NCBI GenBank assembly: GCA_008828725.1 | Contig: MEHQ01003349.1 | Location: 69,981-133,980, forward strand | Reading direction: 5' to 3' | Origin: Saccharina japonica | Lineage: Eukaryota; Sar; Phaeophyceae; Laminariales; Laminariaceae | DNA length: 64,000 nt | Program-made: the position numbers and the translations under genes | The notes under the pieces: model-generated | Database searches by the model: none | Seen by the model: only the letters and a program-made list of their open reading frames with translations | What the model was told of the DNA's origin: nothing | Shown here: positions 22,275 through 32,981 of the stretch, in pieces | Layout of the letters: every line of letters begins with the position of its first letter | How positions within the stretch are numbered: the stretch's first letter is position 1

Positions 22275-22560
22275 AATCTGCCCGCGCAGGCGAACTACCT
22301 TAGATGTGCCCGCACTGAAAATAGAGTCTTCCCAAGCACTACGACGACCAGGTGGCACACCAACCAGGCATGCCTCTCGTTAGGGTTAGGGTTAGGGTTA
22401 GAGTTCCGGGTCGGGGTGGTGGCCGCCGTTAGCCGAAGCCAAAATAAGCTCGCCGTCGGGAACGAATGCCTCACAGCTTCGTGACAAAACCCTAATTCAT
22501 TCGAAACACAGTATAATGTTATGCGGGCACGTCTGAGAAGTGCGCCTGCGCGGGCAGATT
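22275..22560. mobile_element. TA-flanked MITE E (286 bp)
   Basis: Inverted ends AATCTGCCCGCGCAGGCG on both sides, extending imperfectly through a second block (TGCCCGCA), flanked by TA on each side. The centre carries three TTAGGG units (22378-22397). There is no coding capacity. Size, TIR and TA duplication suit a Tc1/mariner-type MITE. Confidence 0.75.
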
Positions 22561-23159
22561 TACAGCTACTGAATCTGGGGCGTAGGATGATCGAGGTGGC
22601 CGCATCAAACCTGACGTTCATTTTTTTTTGTGATGAAACTGCTTCGTTTTGGTTTTTGCATGAAATTCTGTGTTTTTGCCTTTCTTGGAAAGAACCCAGT
22701 TTTGAACCTGAAAAAAATATTGCATACGAAATGGCCGTAATAATAGTATGAATACTACGTCATACGATAATTACTCGTACGTGTCAGTACTTTTATGTGT
22801 CCTTTTAATTGTATTTTATTCTTCCGCCCTCCATAAATATTACCAGGTATTAACGAAGTAGTAAGTCAGATGAAGTATCTGTTCATACTCGTACCTGGTA
22901 TTAATATCGTCAGAGTCTTGTTTTGTGTTCCGTCTTGTTGGCTTGTTCAGTGTCTTACAATTATATAATCACGGTTCGTGCCCCCAGGGGTGGCGAGTAA
23001 TGTAACACCGGTACATGCACCCAGGGGTGGCGATTACTGCTGTATACCAAGTGTAAGAAAACCAACAACGACGACCTACCGGTGCTATTTCGATGCAACA
23101 GCGGTAGTCTATTATTCTTTCTTTTTTTCCTCTTCCTATTCGCTTTATCATTTCTTGTT

Positions 23160-23405
23160 TTTCTCATTCACGCAGCGCTGGATTGCTAGCAGGGCAGGTC
23201 GTGCCTGTCGTATAAAATATATGGCATTGCAATGTCTGCTCTGCATACTGCTGCATTGCAGCGTAGTACGTATTATATCTCTGTGTCGTAGTTTTGTGAG
23301 CACATACTGTAACTGGTACTTTTTTCGGGTGAAGAATCGGCACGGACACTGGGTATGCTGGATGTCGACGGGTAGAAAGGACGGTTTGATGTAAAGAACA
23401 CACAC
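23160..23405 (+). repeat. Repeat B, copy 5
   Basis: Plus-strand copy with GGATTGCTAGCAGGGCAGG, GTCGTAGTTTTGTGAGCAC, GAATCGGCACGGACACTGGG and an (AC) tail. Compared with the 34-kb copy it has extra TA-rich bases (TACGTATTATA) at the TAGTATCTC position. Confidence 0.82.
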
Positions 23406-23448
23406 AGCAGTGCTGTACCAGCAGTAGTTTAATGCTGTACCAAGGTAC

Positions 23449-23525
23449 CTCTGTGTGTTCTTCGCTATGATATGTATCTCTACCCGTCGACATTCAGTAC
23501 ACCAGCACACCCAGAGTCCGTGCCG
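23449..23525 (-). repeat. Repeat B, short inverted copy
   Basis: A fragment of the B 3' end in opposite orientation, 44 bp from the preceding copy. It includes TACCCGTCGACATTCAG and CCGTGCCG. Confidence 0.7.
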
Positions 23526-23573
23526 GTACTGCCGTATGTATGATATATACTACGGCTGTAGGGAGTATCGTAA

Positions 23574-24473
23574 GGGGCCGTTTTAACGAAGAAAAGTTTC
23601 AAATCGAATCGATTTCAAATCGTTTTTTTTTTAATGACTCGAACTGAAGTTTCGTCTGATTGGTCAAACATATGAATCACCGAGAAGGCAGTTGTACTTT
23701 GAGGCAAAAGGGAAAGTCAATACGATCAAATTACAAAACAACTCCCAAAATACATTATTTTTTGCAAATCCAATCGAATCGATTCGAATCTTATCCAATA
23801 TGCATGGCATGTTCCCACTGGGTGTACGTCCCCGAGACGGCCCATCGCTGTTTAGGCTGTTCTCGACAACCACCAACAAGGCGATAAACCGTTAGCCTCA
23901 ACGAGTGGCGACCGGAGCAATAGCCGCGCCCACGGCTACAGACCATAGCACAACGTAGCCCGACGGTGGCTAAAAAAATTCATGGCGGTCGCAAGCCCAA
24001 TTTTTCCACCAGCTCAATCGGCCAAGCCCTACGAGAACCAAGCGATCGACCCAAAACACGGAGGAAAAGCCCGAGACTTCGATAGCTGCACCGCCGTCGC
24101 TGTCCGGTGTGTGGCGTTTAAAGGCTTCCTCCGTCCACCCAAGAGAAGCTGAGAGTGATAGCTCACTAGTCTGCGCCTTGAAAAAAAAAAAGAGGCTGTA
24201 GGCGGCGTGCACTGGACGATGCACGCCGTCGCTCTCAGCTGCTCTTCTCGGTACTTGTCAGCCGGGTGTTGTGCGGGATGTCGCGTTATTCCGATTTCAT
24301 TTAACATTTCGTGAACAAACGGAACATATATATGATACATGGTTTTACACGATAGAACCCAAATCCCAAAGCCGTATTATCCCACCAAATCGATTATAAT
24401 TCAATTCGATTCATTGAAAAAAAAGATTCGAAATCGATTCGATTTTGGAATTTTCCTTTGTTAAAACAGGCCC
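23574..24473. mobile_element. PIF/Harbinger-like element C, copy 2 (900 bp)
   Basis: It begins GGGGCCGTTTTAACG and ends GTTAAAACAGGCCC, with a perfect TAA duplication (23571-23573 and 24474-24476). The inverted ends extend about 45 bp and include AAATCGAATCGATTTC. It is in the opposite internal orientation to copy 1, and it is the cleanest version of the family in the window. Confidence 0.85.
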
Positions 24474-24601
24474 TAATAACAGCAGCACGAAGAATGAAGA
24501 ATAAATTGAATACTCGTAAGCTCGACCGGCTTGCAACGAAAAATAAACATTGGTCCAATTCACACATGATACGGCATTTGCAAGTATATACGCATATCAT
24601 A

Positions 24602-25247
24602 CGAGCTGGTCCAAAATCATATGAGTGTTCCCAGGCCTGCAGCGCATATGCAGACGTCAGAATTTTTCGAATCCGAGTTGTTTTCGTCGAGAAACATCAT
24701 GTCGAGCAAATCCCGACACTTACGGGGGTGTCTCGATACTAATTTCGGTACGAAAGTCCGAAACCGTTGGACAGCGGATGAGGCTGATTCTTGGTGTGAA
24801 CATTCCTTGAGGCATGACAAGATGGTCGATATCCTCACCATCCCCTAATTCATTGTATATCAGGAGATATAACGTGTCTAGTATCCGCAATACAAATTCA
24901 AGATGTTATGATGTTTGACACGAAAAATGGATTTCCCAGCCCAATTTTTGTTTTTTTTTCGATTTTTTTTTCCCCACGTGATTCGCATCGCTTTCGTCTA
25001 CAGCTTCAAAGCGGGTCTTTTTGGTTTTTGTTTTTTTTTTCTTTAAATATTTGCGAAAACGTGATCTGGGTTTTTCTTGAAACGGCCATATAGGCCCACC
25101 TTTTCAAAAAAATAAAAAAGACCCGCTTTGAGTCGTTTGGTTGTACTCTAATGAAGCTCTATGCAAAGTTTCAGCTCCAAACTCGCAAAATTGAGCTGGA
25201 AAAAAGCTGGCGAATACAGCAATATCGTCTCGGCCGGACCAGCTCGT
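24602..25247. mobile_element. TA-flanked TIR element N1 (646 bp), ends start CGAG
   Basis: Perfect inverted ends CATACGAGCTGGTCC / GGACCAGCTCGTATG. Taking TA as the target duplication (24600-24601, 25248-25249), the element starts CGAGCTGGTCC. The interior has a strong inverted repeat of AAAGCGGGTCTTTTT near 25005 and 25120. It has no open frame of note. TIR plus TA duplication suggests a Tc1/mariner-type non-autonomous element. Confidence 0.78.
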
Positions 25248-25735
25248 ATGGGAAGTATTTTCGTGCATATACATATATATGATGTGATACTACGAGCTGG
25301 TTCCAGAAAAACGCGGAACATTCCACCACCTTCGGGCAATAGCACAAGGGATCCACCGAAAGTCACAACTGACAACCAAAGCATACCCACGTGACCGCAT
25401 CAACAAGCGAACACATCGGTCAAGCTGGTTTTGGCGTGCGAGCTGTAGGCTGTATGTAGTTCGTGAAGGGTTGGAGTTCGTCGAGGGGTGGACGCACTTT
25501 GATAGTGGGTTTTTTGCTTGGCGCCTGAAGCAGACCCTCCGACCCGAATCCTAACCCTATACGAGCTGGGCCAGCCAAGACTCTGCTAGAACAGTCGATC
25601 GGCTATGCCCCGCTCAATAATGCGTGTTTTGACGTGATTTTTTTACACGGTGTTCCTTATTTAAAACAATTAAAAAACAACAGCTGTGAGCTCGAGGATT
25701 TCGTCGAAGCTCATCTTTGCTAGCTGAGTGTAATA

Positions 25736-25914
25736 CAGCAGGGGTCCCCCAATAAGGCGGTGGTGTGCCAGAGCAATATGACCGCCTTATAGAGGGAACC
25801 CGCCTTATTCATTCCAGGTTATAAGTGCGATTCCCCAGTCGGGCCAAGCGATTTTGACCGCCTTATATCGGGATACCGCCTTACTCAGACCGCCTTATTG
25901 GGGGACCCCCACTG
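25736..25914. mobile_element. pogo-like MITE F1 (179 bp)
   Basis: A perfect inverted core GGGGTCCCCCAATAAGGCGG at both ends, extending outward to TACAG on the left and CTGTA on the right. TA duplications lie at 25734-25735 and 25915-25916. The motif CCGCCTTAT recurs several times inside. Ends starting CAG next to TA and GGTCCC-type termini suit the pogo/Tigger group. Confidence 0.8.
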
Positions 25915-26075
25915 TACTTTGATCGCGCGTACTTACGGATTTTATATGTCCTCATGTAGGATGTACATCCCGTATGAGGGGGGCACAATCTGAGGCTGGA
26001 GAATTCAAGAAGTGTGTGTCTATTTGTGGGGCCTTATGTACCAACCAATCTTTTCGATGTCATCCCTTTTCTTTT

Positions 26076-26265
26076 CGAGGGGTGGACAAAGGGTGATAGT
26101 GGATCTTTAAAATGGGGTTTTTCTCTTGGTAGTAGTATGTTGACCCTCAGATCGAACCCTAACCCTAACCCGAACCCTATGCCAGTGGTCAGTGCTTGCT
26201 TGGCCAATCAGAGTGCCTAATTAGCTATCTTAGGAAGATCCACTAACAGTGTTTGTCCACTACTG
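26076..26265 (+). mobile_element. MULE-like MITE D, copy 1 (190 bp)
   Basis: Inverted ends TCGAGGGGTGGACAAAG / GTTTGTCCACTACTG with the shared sub-end TAGTGGATCTT, and a perfect 9-bp target duplication CTTTTCTTT (26067-26075, 26266-26274). It contains ACCCTAACCCTAACCC-type telomere-like repeats in its middle. A 9-bp duplication with TIRs is characteristic of the Mutator superfamily. Confidence 0.85.
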
Positions 26266-27136
26266 CTTTTCTTTTTTCCCCAGGATACATGACCGATCCA
26301 ACGATCCGTAAAAATGAAAAAGTGGTCATAACTAGTTCGAAAAAAAGAAAAGAAAAAGGGATGACACGGAGTACATTCGCACGTGTGTTTCAAATACGTG
26401 GTAAAAAAAACAGTTCGAAAAGTGAGTAATTGAGCGGGGCATCGCAGTAAAACTGCCGTTTTCGTAATTACTTGTTTTCAGTATAGAATCGTTTTTTTGT
26501 TTTTTTTTTGTTATATATCTTGATGGGTGATGAATTGGGCAATGCAACTTACATCGATCGTCTCCTTGTGTCTCAAGCATTGTCTACACCAAATTTCAGC
26601 TTGATCGGGAATGGTGTTTTTTTAGCTGTCATGCAAGTGTCATGTGAAATTAGCGTCGAAATCTGGTAAATAATCAGAAATTTTGGTACTTTCGGGTTTT
26701 CGCGGATATCTCGGCGAAATCGAGTCGTTTTTTTTTCAAGTTAAGAAAAGTTCATATACTGTTTTTTTTTGCATCTCCAATAACACGTCAGGATCATCTC
26801 TGCCAAATTTCTAAGTCTTAACTCGCAAAATTGGCGGCGCTAGAAGCTCACAACAGAAAATCCATTTTATGGCTGGCCCAGCTCGTGCGTACCAGTGGTC
26901 AGTGCTTGGATGCTGTGCTTGGTAAGAAGCCCAAATAGCTACCTTAGGACGATTCACTATCAAGATTTGTCCACTACTGAGTTTATGATATGCACGTATA
27001 TATGATATGATACTATACTACAGCAATTGCAAACGCCTGCTGGGTTTCCAAAAATCGATTTAACCGTTTTTTTTGTTATCCGGTGCCCATATCTAAATAC
27101 AATACGTGGCACACACAGCCCAGTACTGCGGTACAC

Positions 27137-27300
27137 TACAGTAGAGCCTACTTAATTCCGCGTGGTCCCGGTTTACCGCGGTGCTGCGGTATTGAGGCCC
27201 CAAATACCGCGGTATACCGGTTTATGGCGGGGTCCCACTTTATCGCGGTTTTCTGCTCCTGGTACACCACCGCGGTAGATAGGGACCTCGACTGCTGTAT
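27137..27300. repeat. Palindromic CCGCGG-rich element, pogo-like
   Basis: It starts TACAGTAGAGCC next to TA and contains repeated inverted blocks TACCGCGGT and GGTCCCACTTTATCGCGG. The design parallels F1 and the 16.2-kb array. The right end could not be fixed. Confidence 0.5.
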
Positions 27301-27779
27301 GCCAAACTTGCACCGCAAGTGCCGCAAGTACGACAACACTTTAACCCAGCACCCGGAGGAGACAAGGACGAACGGAAAGACGGAAATATGACCCATTAAC
27401 AGAGCAGCATCTGCCATCAACACAGCAGTACCAGGCTCGGGGTGTTGCATCAACGATGAACAATACATTATTACTAATAATACAACAGGTGCTGTAGCCC
27501 AAACGCATTTGATGGGCACAAAGTGTGTACAGCAGTATGTACAGCAGTCACAAGTGTAAGCGAGGATGACCCGAATGCCTGACGTGAAGACGAACGGACA
27601 CATCGACAATGAAGCTTGCAAGTAACCGTTGCCGTTCGCCGTCAGCACTACTAGTCAGCAAATTTCAACATATCCATTTCATTCCAGCTGCATGACTGCA
27701 TCATCATTGCATCACCACATATCACCACGGGTACATAAACGGCGCTTCTATATAACATTTATATACAGAAATCTGTACG

Positions 27780-28102
27780 ATTTTTTTTTTTGTCCATCCC
27801 ATTTTATTATCTTCGCCCTTCTTTTCTCTCTGCTAGTCGTAACTCAGATCCGGGGTCACAAAGTAGGCTCTTCTCCCTCCTCCCCGACTACGGTTCTTGC
27901 CTTGCTTTTTATCGCGAGAAGATTTCAGCACTTTCTACCCTCGTCAACTTTCGTCGAATTGTGCTTACCCACGCTATAATATGCGCTCTCGACAGTTGGT
28001 GTCATTTGAGAATAAAAATCTCCATACGAGGAGAATCGAACCCCCGACCTCCAACGCTAACAGGCTTCGTGGCTACCTGTTAGACCAACGGGGCGACCGG
28101 CG
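27780..28102 (-). repeat. tRNA-headed SINE, copy S4 (best subfamily a copy)
   Basis: A complete minus-strand copy. The reverse strand reads a head GGTCGCCCCGTTGGTCTAAC with box A, GAGGTCGGGGGTTCGATTCT with box B, the body and the tail AAAATGGGATGGACAAAAAA. It serves as the reference for empty TA sites at 27834, 27889 and 27975. Confidence 0.9.
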
Positions 28103-28583
28103 ATCTGTATAATATGTATGTACCGTACATACTGCACTTGCACCAAGGGTGCCTCTCTGTCCGGCACCTGCATTCACTACTATTAATACCTGGTCATATA
28201 TATGACATACTGCTGTGCTGTAATACAGATATACAGCAACTCGTATATACCATACCGGTACTTATTTGTACGATGTCCCAGGTATATATTGTAGTGGTAT
28301 AATATGTGAGCTGAAGCGTTCACGGCGCAACATGCTTTCGTCACTGCACCAGGTAGTTCGTACACCTACACAATTGTCGGTACAGCAGAATCATAAATTA
28401 TACCGGTGCAGTCAGCATGATTGATATGTGCTTGTCACTGATCACAAGGTGCTGAATACCTGGTACAAAGGTACACGCCAAGAATACGCAACACACCAAA
28501 AACACAAAACCAAAGCAGCAGAATATCGGTACTGCTGCTGCTGCTGCTGCCGCGGCCCCTGTTGCTGCTTGCTGTTTCTTTCT

Positions 28584-29365
28584 CACCACGTGACCACTCG
28601 GGACCAGGGCGTAAAATAGGCGTCCGGCTCGTGGTACGGCCCCTCGCAGGGGCCCCCGGAGGGCCCCCCCGGAGGGCCCCCCCGGAGGGCCGTCGGAGGT
28701 CGTTTTTGTTTTACCATATACCAGTATGCGTCAACATACTCAAATATGCGTCTGACCCGCTCGGTTTAGCTGTTTGAGGCCTGCCTCGTCCGCAAGGGAA
28801 AACGGCAACAGTTTCAATCGACTTCTCAAAGGAAGTAAAGTACTTTAAGACAAAAACGGAGACCAGCCCCAAATAAAGCATCCAAGACGAAATCACAAAA
28901 AAAGCCTCAAAAACTTTTTCGCCTGCGAAGAAAATCACGCCAAAAAAAACAATCGCCTGCGGTGCAATATAATAGCCTGCGGCGAAAAAGGACCCGCACA
29001 AGTTGTTTCGCCTACGATATACGGCGAAAAACGGTGCGGCACAGGAAAAGCCAGTAGTGGACACTGTTAGTAGATCTTCCTAAGGTAGCTAATTCGGCAC
29101 TCTGATTGGCCAAGCAAGCACTGACCACTGGCATAGGGTTCGGGTTAGGGTTCGATCTGAGGGTCAACATACTACTACCAAGCCAAAACCCCCATTTTAA
29201 AGATCCACTATCACCCTTTGTCCACCCCTCGAGGGAAAAGCGTGGTGCGGCAAGCCGCATCATGCCTTCGGTACGTGGTGAAAAAAAACGGAATTTACGC
29301 CAAAAAAGTGCGCACAGCGCAACATTTCATCATCTATTTTACGCCCGCTCGGGACGTTGGTGTCA
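28584..29365. mobile_element. Putative TIR element L with GC-rich cassette, carrying D2
   Basis: The left end ACCACTCGGGACCAGGGCGTAAAATA and right end TATTTTACGCCCGCTCGGGACGTTGGT are imperfect inverted repeats. Inside are a GC cassette (CCTCGCAGGGGCCCCCGGAGG plus a tandem of GGAGGGCCCCCCC) and repeated GCCTGCGGCGAAAA-type units. The same cassette and units recur at 45.17-45.48 kb. Confidence 0.45.
29052..29232 (-). mobile_element. MULE-like MITE D, copy 2
   Basis: Minus-strand copy with ends CAGTAGTGGACA and the complement of TCGAGGGGTGG. The flanks AGGAAAAGC and GGGAAAAGC match at 8 of 9 bases. The centre contains TTAGGG-type sequence. Confidence 0.82.
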
Positions 29366-30061
29366 CCTATTTAATGCATTAATAATTAATACTGCTGTAT
29401 CATACCTGGTACCAGATAATATTGTAAGAATAGTGTCAGCAGGCGATTGCAGGCACGAAGCTCAAAAGCCTGAGGTACGGTGTAGCCTCGCAATCATACT
29501 GCTGTCGACTGTCGACTCTGTTACAGGTCAGAGCTTTATGCTGCCGATGTGTAATGCAGTCAAGGTATGTTCACAAAGCAATCAGCAGTATTCCCGAGGA
29601 CCAACGCCCAAACGGGTAGGGTGGATCGTAAATGATCCGAGTCTGGCGGGAAGGCTTCTTGGCCTGGGTTTTTGTTGGTGGATGAGCTGCGGCAAGTTCC
29701 ACACTACCCGGAGAGTTTACTCTTCGGGTGGCTATCCCCACCGCACCGGGCCCCTTCGGGGGTCAGGTCGGGTCAACATGCTCAAGTTCCCGAAGGTCGT
29801 AGACAGCAAGGGCTGATACTTCCGAGGGGGCATGGAGTGAATTGACACACGACACGAAGTGCACGAAGTGAGACGTGGAAGTGTGGAGGGTTTAAGCTTT
29901 ATTTTGACCCATCCGCCGGAGGATTAAAAAAAAAAAAAAAAATCAGCAGTATTCGTATATATGTACATATGTATACGAGTGATAAATACATTGACGGGAA
30001 TTATCCAGAAAGCCGTTTGTATAACGCGGGTGTTCTGTGTCACTGCGCCACTTGCCGGTAT
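29366..30061. other. Unassigned spacer
   Basis: Contains a plus-strand open stretch (about 29440-29815) with composition hinting at a former coding or structural segment (ending F-P-K-V-V-D-S-K-G), not recognised. A 17-base A-run lies near 29926-29942. Confidence 0.35.
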
Positions 30062-30065
30062 AGAT

Positions 30066-30414
30066 GCCGGTCGCCCCGGTAGACTAGTGGTCAGCTTCAA
30101 AGACTACTGGCATTGGTCCCCAAGTTCGAATCCCACCGTGTTGAGATTTTTACTTTATTTGAAAAAATAAAAAGGAACCAATTGCTGAGAGCGCCTTCGT
30201 GGCGTGGGTAGGCGGAATCCGACGCAAGTCGACGAGGGAAGAAAGTGCTGAAAACTTCTCGCGATAAAAATGCAAGGCAAGTACCGAAGTGGGGAGGGGG
30301 GAGAAGAGCCTACTTAGTGACCCCGGATCTGAGTTACGACTAAAGAGGGAGAGAGAAAAGAAGGGCCAAGATAATAAATGGGATGGACAAAAAAATAAAA
30401 TAAATAAATAAATA
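30066..30414 (+). repeat. tRNA-headed SINE, copy S5 (subfamily b)
   Basis: A complete copy: head GGTCGCCCCGGTAGACTAG, box B AAGTTCGAATCCCACC, the GAGAGCGCC body, tail ATAATAAATGGGATGGAC and A-rich (AAATA)n. It is the reference for an undisturbed box A (CTAGTGG at 30084). Confidence 0.9.
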
Positions 30415-30489
30415 GGGAAAGTGCGCCACAGAAAGCACCATACCGCTAAACAGGTATCAGCGGCACGGCTGTACCGCTAATCTGGCCAC

Positions 30490-30790
30490 AAGTTTTTTTT
30501 TATTATTTGTTTCTTTTTTTTCCCATCCCTTTCACTATCTTCGCCCTTCTTTTTCTCTCTCCTTCCTATTAATAGTCGTAACTCAGATCTGGGGTCACAA
30601 ACTAGGCTCTTCTCCCTCCTCCCCCACTACGGTTCGTGCCTTGCATTTGTATCACGAGAAGATTTCACCCCTTTCTTCCCTCCTCGACTAGCATCGAATT
30701 GTGCCTACCCACGCTACTATTAATAGGCGCTCTCAGCAGTTGATTCCGTTTTGCAAATGAACACAAAAGTTCAACCCACGTGAGCGGCTC
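30490..30790 (-). repeat. tRNA-headed SINE, copy S6 (subfamily b), tail-to-tail with S5
   Basis: Minus-strand copy, truncated or decayed in the head. It carries TATTAATA at 30567-30574 and 30718-30725, where copies S4 and S7 respectively have a single TA. Confidence 0.85.
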
Positions 30791-30904
30791 CGGAGAACTT
30801 GCACGTACGTGCGAGTCTAACGAATCTGCACGTACATTCAATATATGGTTATATGTATAGCAGGAGTTGTAGATATGTATGGCCTACATGGGTACCAAAT
30901 GGGA

Positions 30905-31080
30905 TCGAGGTGCCAGGTGGGCCTCCGGCGGCTCCTGCGGAGGGCTGATTATATTTCTGCACCTTGTGGGTGGGAGCAGGGTGCCAAATGGGATCAGATC
31001 CGGGTGGGATCAGGTCCGGGTAGGAGCAAGGGTAAAGATGGTGCAAAAAAGATGGTGCAGAAGTACGTGCAGATCTAACA
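30905..31080. repeat. GC-rich repeat shared with the 51-kb foldback
   Basis: The block CTCCGGCGGCTCCTGCGGAGG, then ATTTCTGCACCTTGTGG and GGGAGCAGGGTG, matches one arm of the inverted repeat at 51032-51375. Short GGGATCAGGTCCGGGT units are tandemly repeated. Confidence 0.7.
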
Positions 31081-31288
31081 GCCCACAGCACGTATGTACG
31101 TGCAATTATACGGCTGGTGCACGTGAGACTTGAACCCCGGAAACAAGCATTCGAGGGTATATACATACTGGTACGGATAATAACTCAGGGTGTGTTTCAT
31201 TTTTTTATGCCCTACACACATATGTATATATGTATGCGCGTATCATACATCATACATCCATGACTAAAAAGGCCCGTCCAAGTTCTAA

Positions 31289-32981
31289 GAGCCCGGTTTA
31301 ACCCCTTAAGAACTGGTCCCCCGTTTTTGGGGACAAATTACTTGGAATTAGTGTCGGATAAGATTTTCAATTCTGAATGGGTTAACGGAGAACGCTTTCG
31401 AATCGATTCGATTCGAATCATTTCTATTTTTATCGAGTTTGAATCCGATTCGATTTGGTGGGAAAACCGTGTTTCGTCGGGAAACCACAAACATTCTTCA
31501 AATCTTTTTTTATGCATGAAAATGGAAATAACGCAGCATGCTACACAACGCCCGGCTGGATAAACACATAAAACACCGACGAGGGTCCGTAGACGAGAGG
31601 CGCGGGGAAGCATCACGACATGCCTAGCCGCGTGCGCCGCCGCCAGCCTCTGTTTTTTGGCGGCGCAGGCTAGGTACGTAGCTGTCACTCTCAAGCGTAT
31701 CTTGGGTGGGGGCGGAGGGAGCCCTAAAACGCCACGCGCGGAACAGCGACGGTGCAGCTATCGAACTCTTGGGCGTACCCTCCTTGTTTTCGGTCGATCG
31801 CTCGGATCTCGTGTGCTGTTTGGGCGATCGAGCTGGTCGAAAAATTGGGTTGCGACCGCTATATGATATTTGTGAGGCACCACCGCCGGGGTATGATACG
31901 CCGTGTGCTATTATATAGTGTAGGCGAGGGCGCGTCGCTGTTGCCCCGGTGGCCACTTGTTGAGGTTCACGATTTATCGCCTCTGTCGTTATCAACGACA
32001 AGGCCCAAGCAGCCGACGGACTGCCTCGGGAACGTTGGCCCAGTGTGGAACATGCCGTGTCGAGTTGGATCAAACTCCTCGAATTCAAATCGATCCATTT
32101 TTTTTCCAAATGCAGTATTTTGGGACTCCTTTTGTCATTTCTATCGACTATACTTTTTCTTCGCCTCAAAATGAAAATAGCTTCTTGGTGTTTTTTTTCA
32201 TCATCAGAACACATATTCCAATAATAATAATAATAATAATAATAATATAAAAATAAAAACATTCGATTCGAAGCTTTTGAATCGAAGCATCTGTAATTTT
32301 GGGGGAGGGAAATTCGATTGAAGTTGATTAATCGAGTAATGACAAAAAAAAAAAAAAAGTCTCAAACTACTTCTTTCGAAGAATATTGAACAGCATCGAA
32401 TTGATTTCAAGCGAGTTTGTCCACCATGTAACCGAAGCGGGCCACGAAAATTAGTGCGGTGTGGTCGACTGATTGAGATGGCTGACATGGATGAGAGGCG
32501 AGAAGCCACCATCGCTAGAGGCAGGGCTACCGGAGCAGCCGCAGCGCGGCCTTCGAAGGCCCTTAGCACACCTAGACCTCCTGCAGCGCCCCAAACAAAA
32601 TCAAGGCCGCCGCAAACTCTGTTTTTCGTCTCGCTGCATCTCCAAAAAGACACGCACGCGAGCAACCAGCAAGCCAAGAGTTCCCTCAGAACGTCCCTCC
32701 TCGCCGGTGCCGGCAGAAAAATTAGCCGCCGACAGCGGCGCTCCAGGGAGGGCGCGCGCCGCCGCTCGCCTCGTTGGTTGTCAACGGGTGTTCGTTCACC
32801 AGTTTGCGTTTGTTTATCGTATCTGACATCACAGCAGTAGTGCGCAAGTGCCTGATACGGGGCGACCGAAAACATATTTTTTTCCCTTTTGTCCACGAAA
32901 TACAATCAAATTTAAGTTGATTAAAAACAAAAAACGATTCGATTCTAAATTGTTGCTACGAATTATAGTTAGAACGGGCCC
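31289..32981. mobile_element. PIF/Harbinger-like element C, copy 3 (about 1.7 kb)
   Basis: The left end GAGCCCGGTTTAACC follows TAA (31286-31288); the right end GTTAGAACGGGCCC precedes TAA (32982-32984). It shares GGCGCAGGCTAGG, AACGCCACGCGCGG and GGCCCAGTG blocks with copies 1 and 2. It is longer than the others: the part at 32450-32850 is GC-rich and open in several frames (for example an Arg/Ala-rich frame on plus) but shows no DDE or Myb-like domain I can identify. A TAATAA microsatellite sits at 32220-32246. Confidence 0.65.

Larger units (their letters stand above)
25562..26889. mobile_element. TA-flanked TIR element N2, ends CGAGCTGGGCCAGCCA
   Basis: Inverted ends CGAGCTGGGCCAGCCA at the left and its complement at 26870-26885, related to N1 ends. 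It is inserted in an older D MITE. The right flank reads TGCG then TA, so the exact duplication is blurred. It carries two later insertions, F1 (25736-25914) and D1 (26076-26265). Confidence 0.7.
25481..26979. mobile_element. MULE-like MITE D, copy 4, split by element N2
   Basis: The left part 25481-25561 (TCGAGGGGTGG to CTAACCCTAT) and right part 26890-26979 (ACCAGTGGTCAGTGCTTG to TTTGTCCACTACTG) together make a D element of normal size. Everything between is element N2. This copy is the most diverged of the four, so it is probably the oldest. Confidence 0.7.

Noticed and set aside
22378..22397. Chromosome end (also 20404, 26150, 36232)
   Set aside because: The telomere-like arrays are short, internal, in both orientations and mostly inside MITEs.
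28030..28102. tRNA genes (also at 18346, 30066, 35287, 46142, 49211, 49887)
   Set aside because: Each tRNA-like sequence is followed by the same body and A-rich tail, so these are SINE heads; acceptor-stem pairing and a clear anticodon arm are not convincing.
32204..32905. A 233-codon minus frame inside element C copy 3
   Set aside because: The sequence runs through a TAATAA microsatellite and low-complexity DNA and shows no transposase or other domain; the plus strand is equally open.
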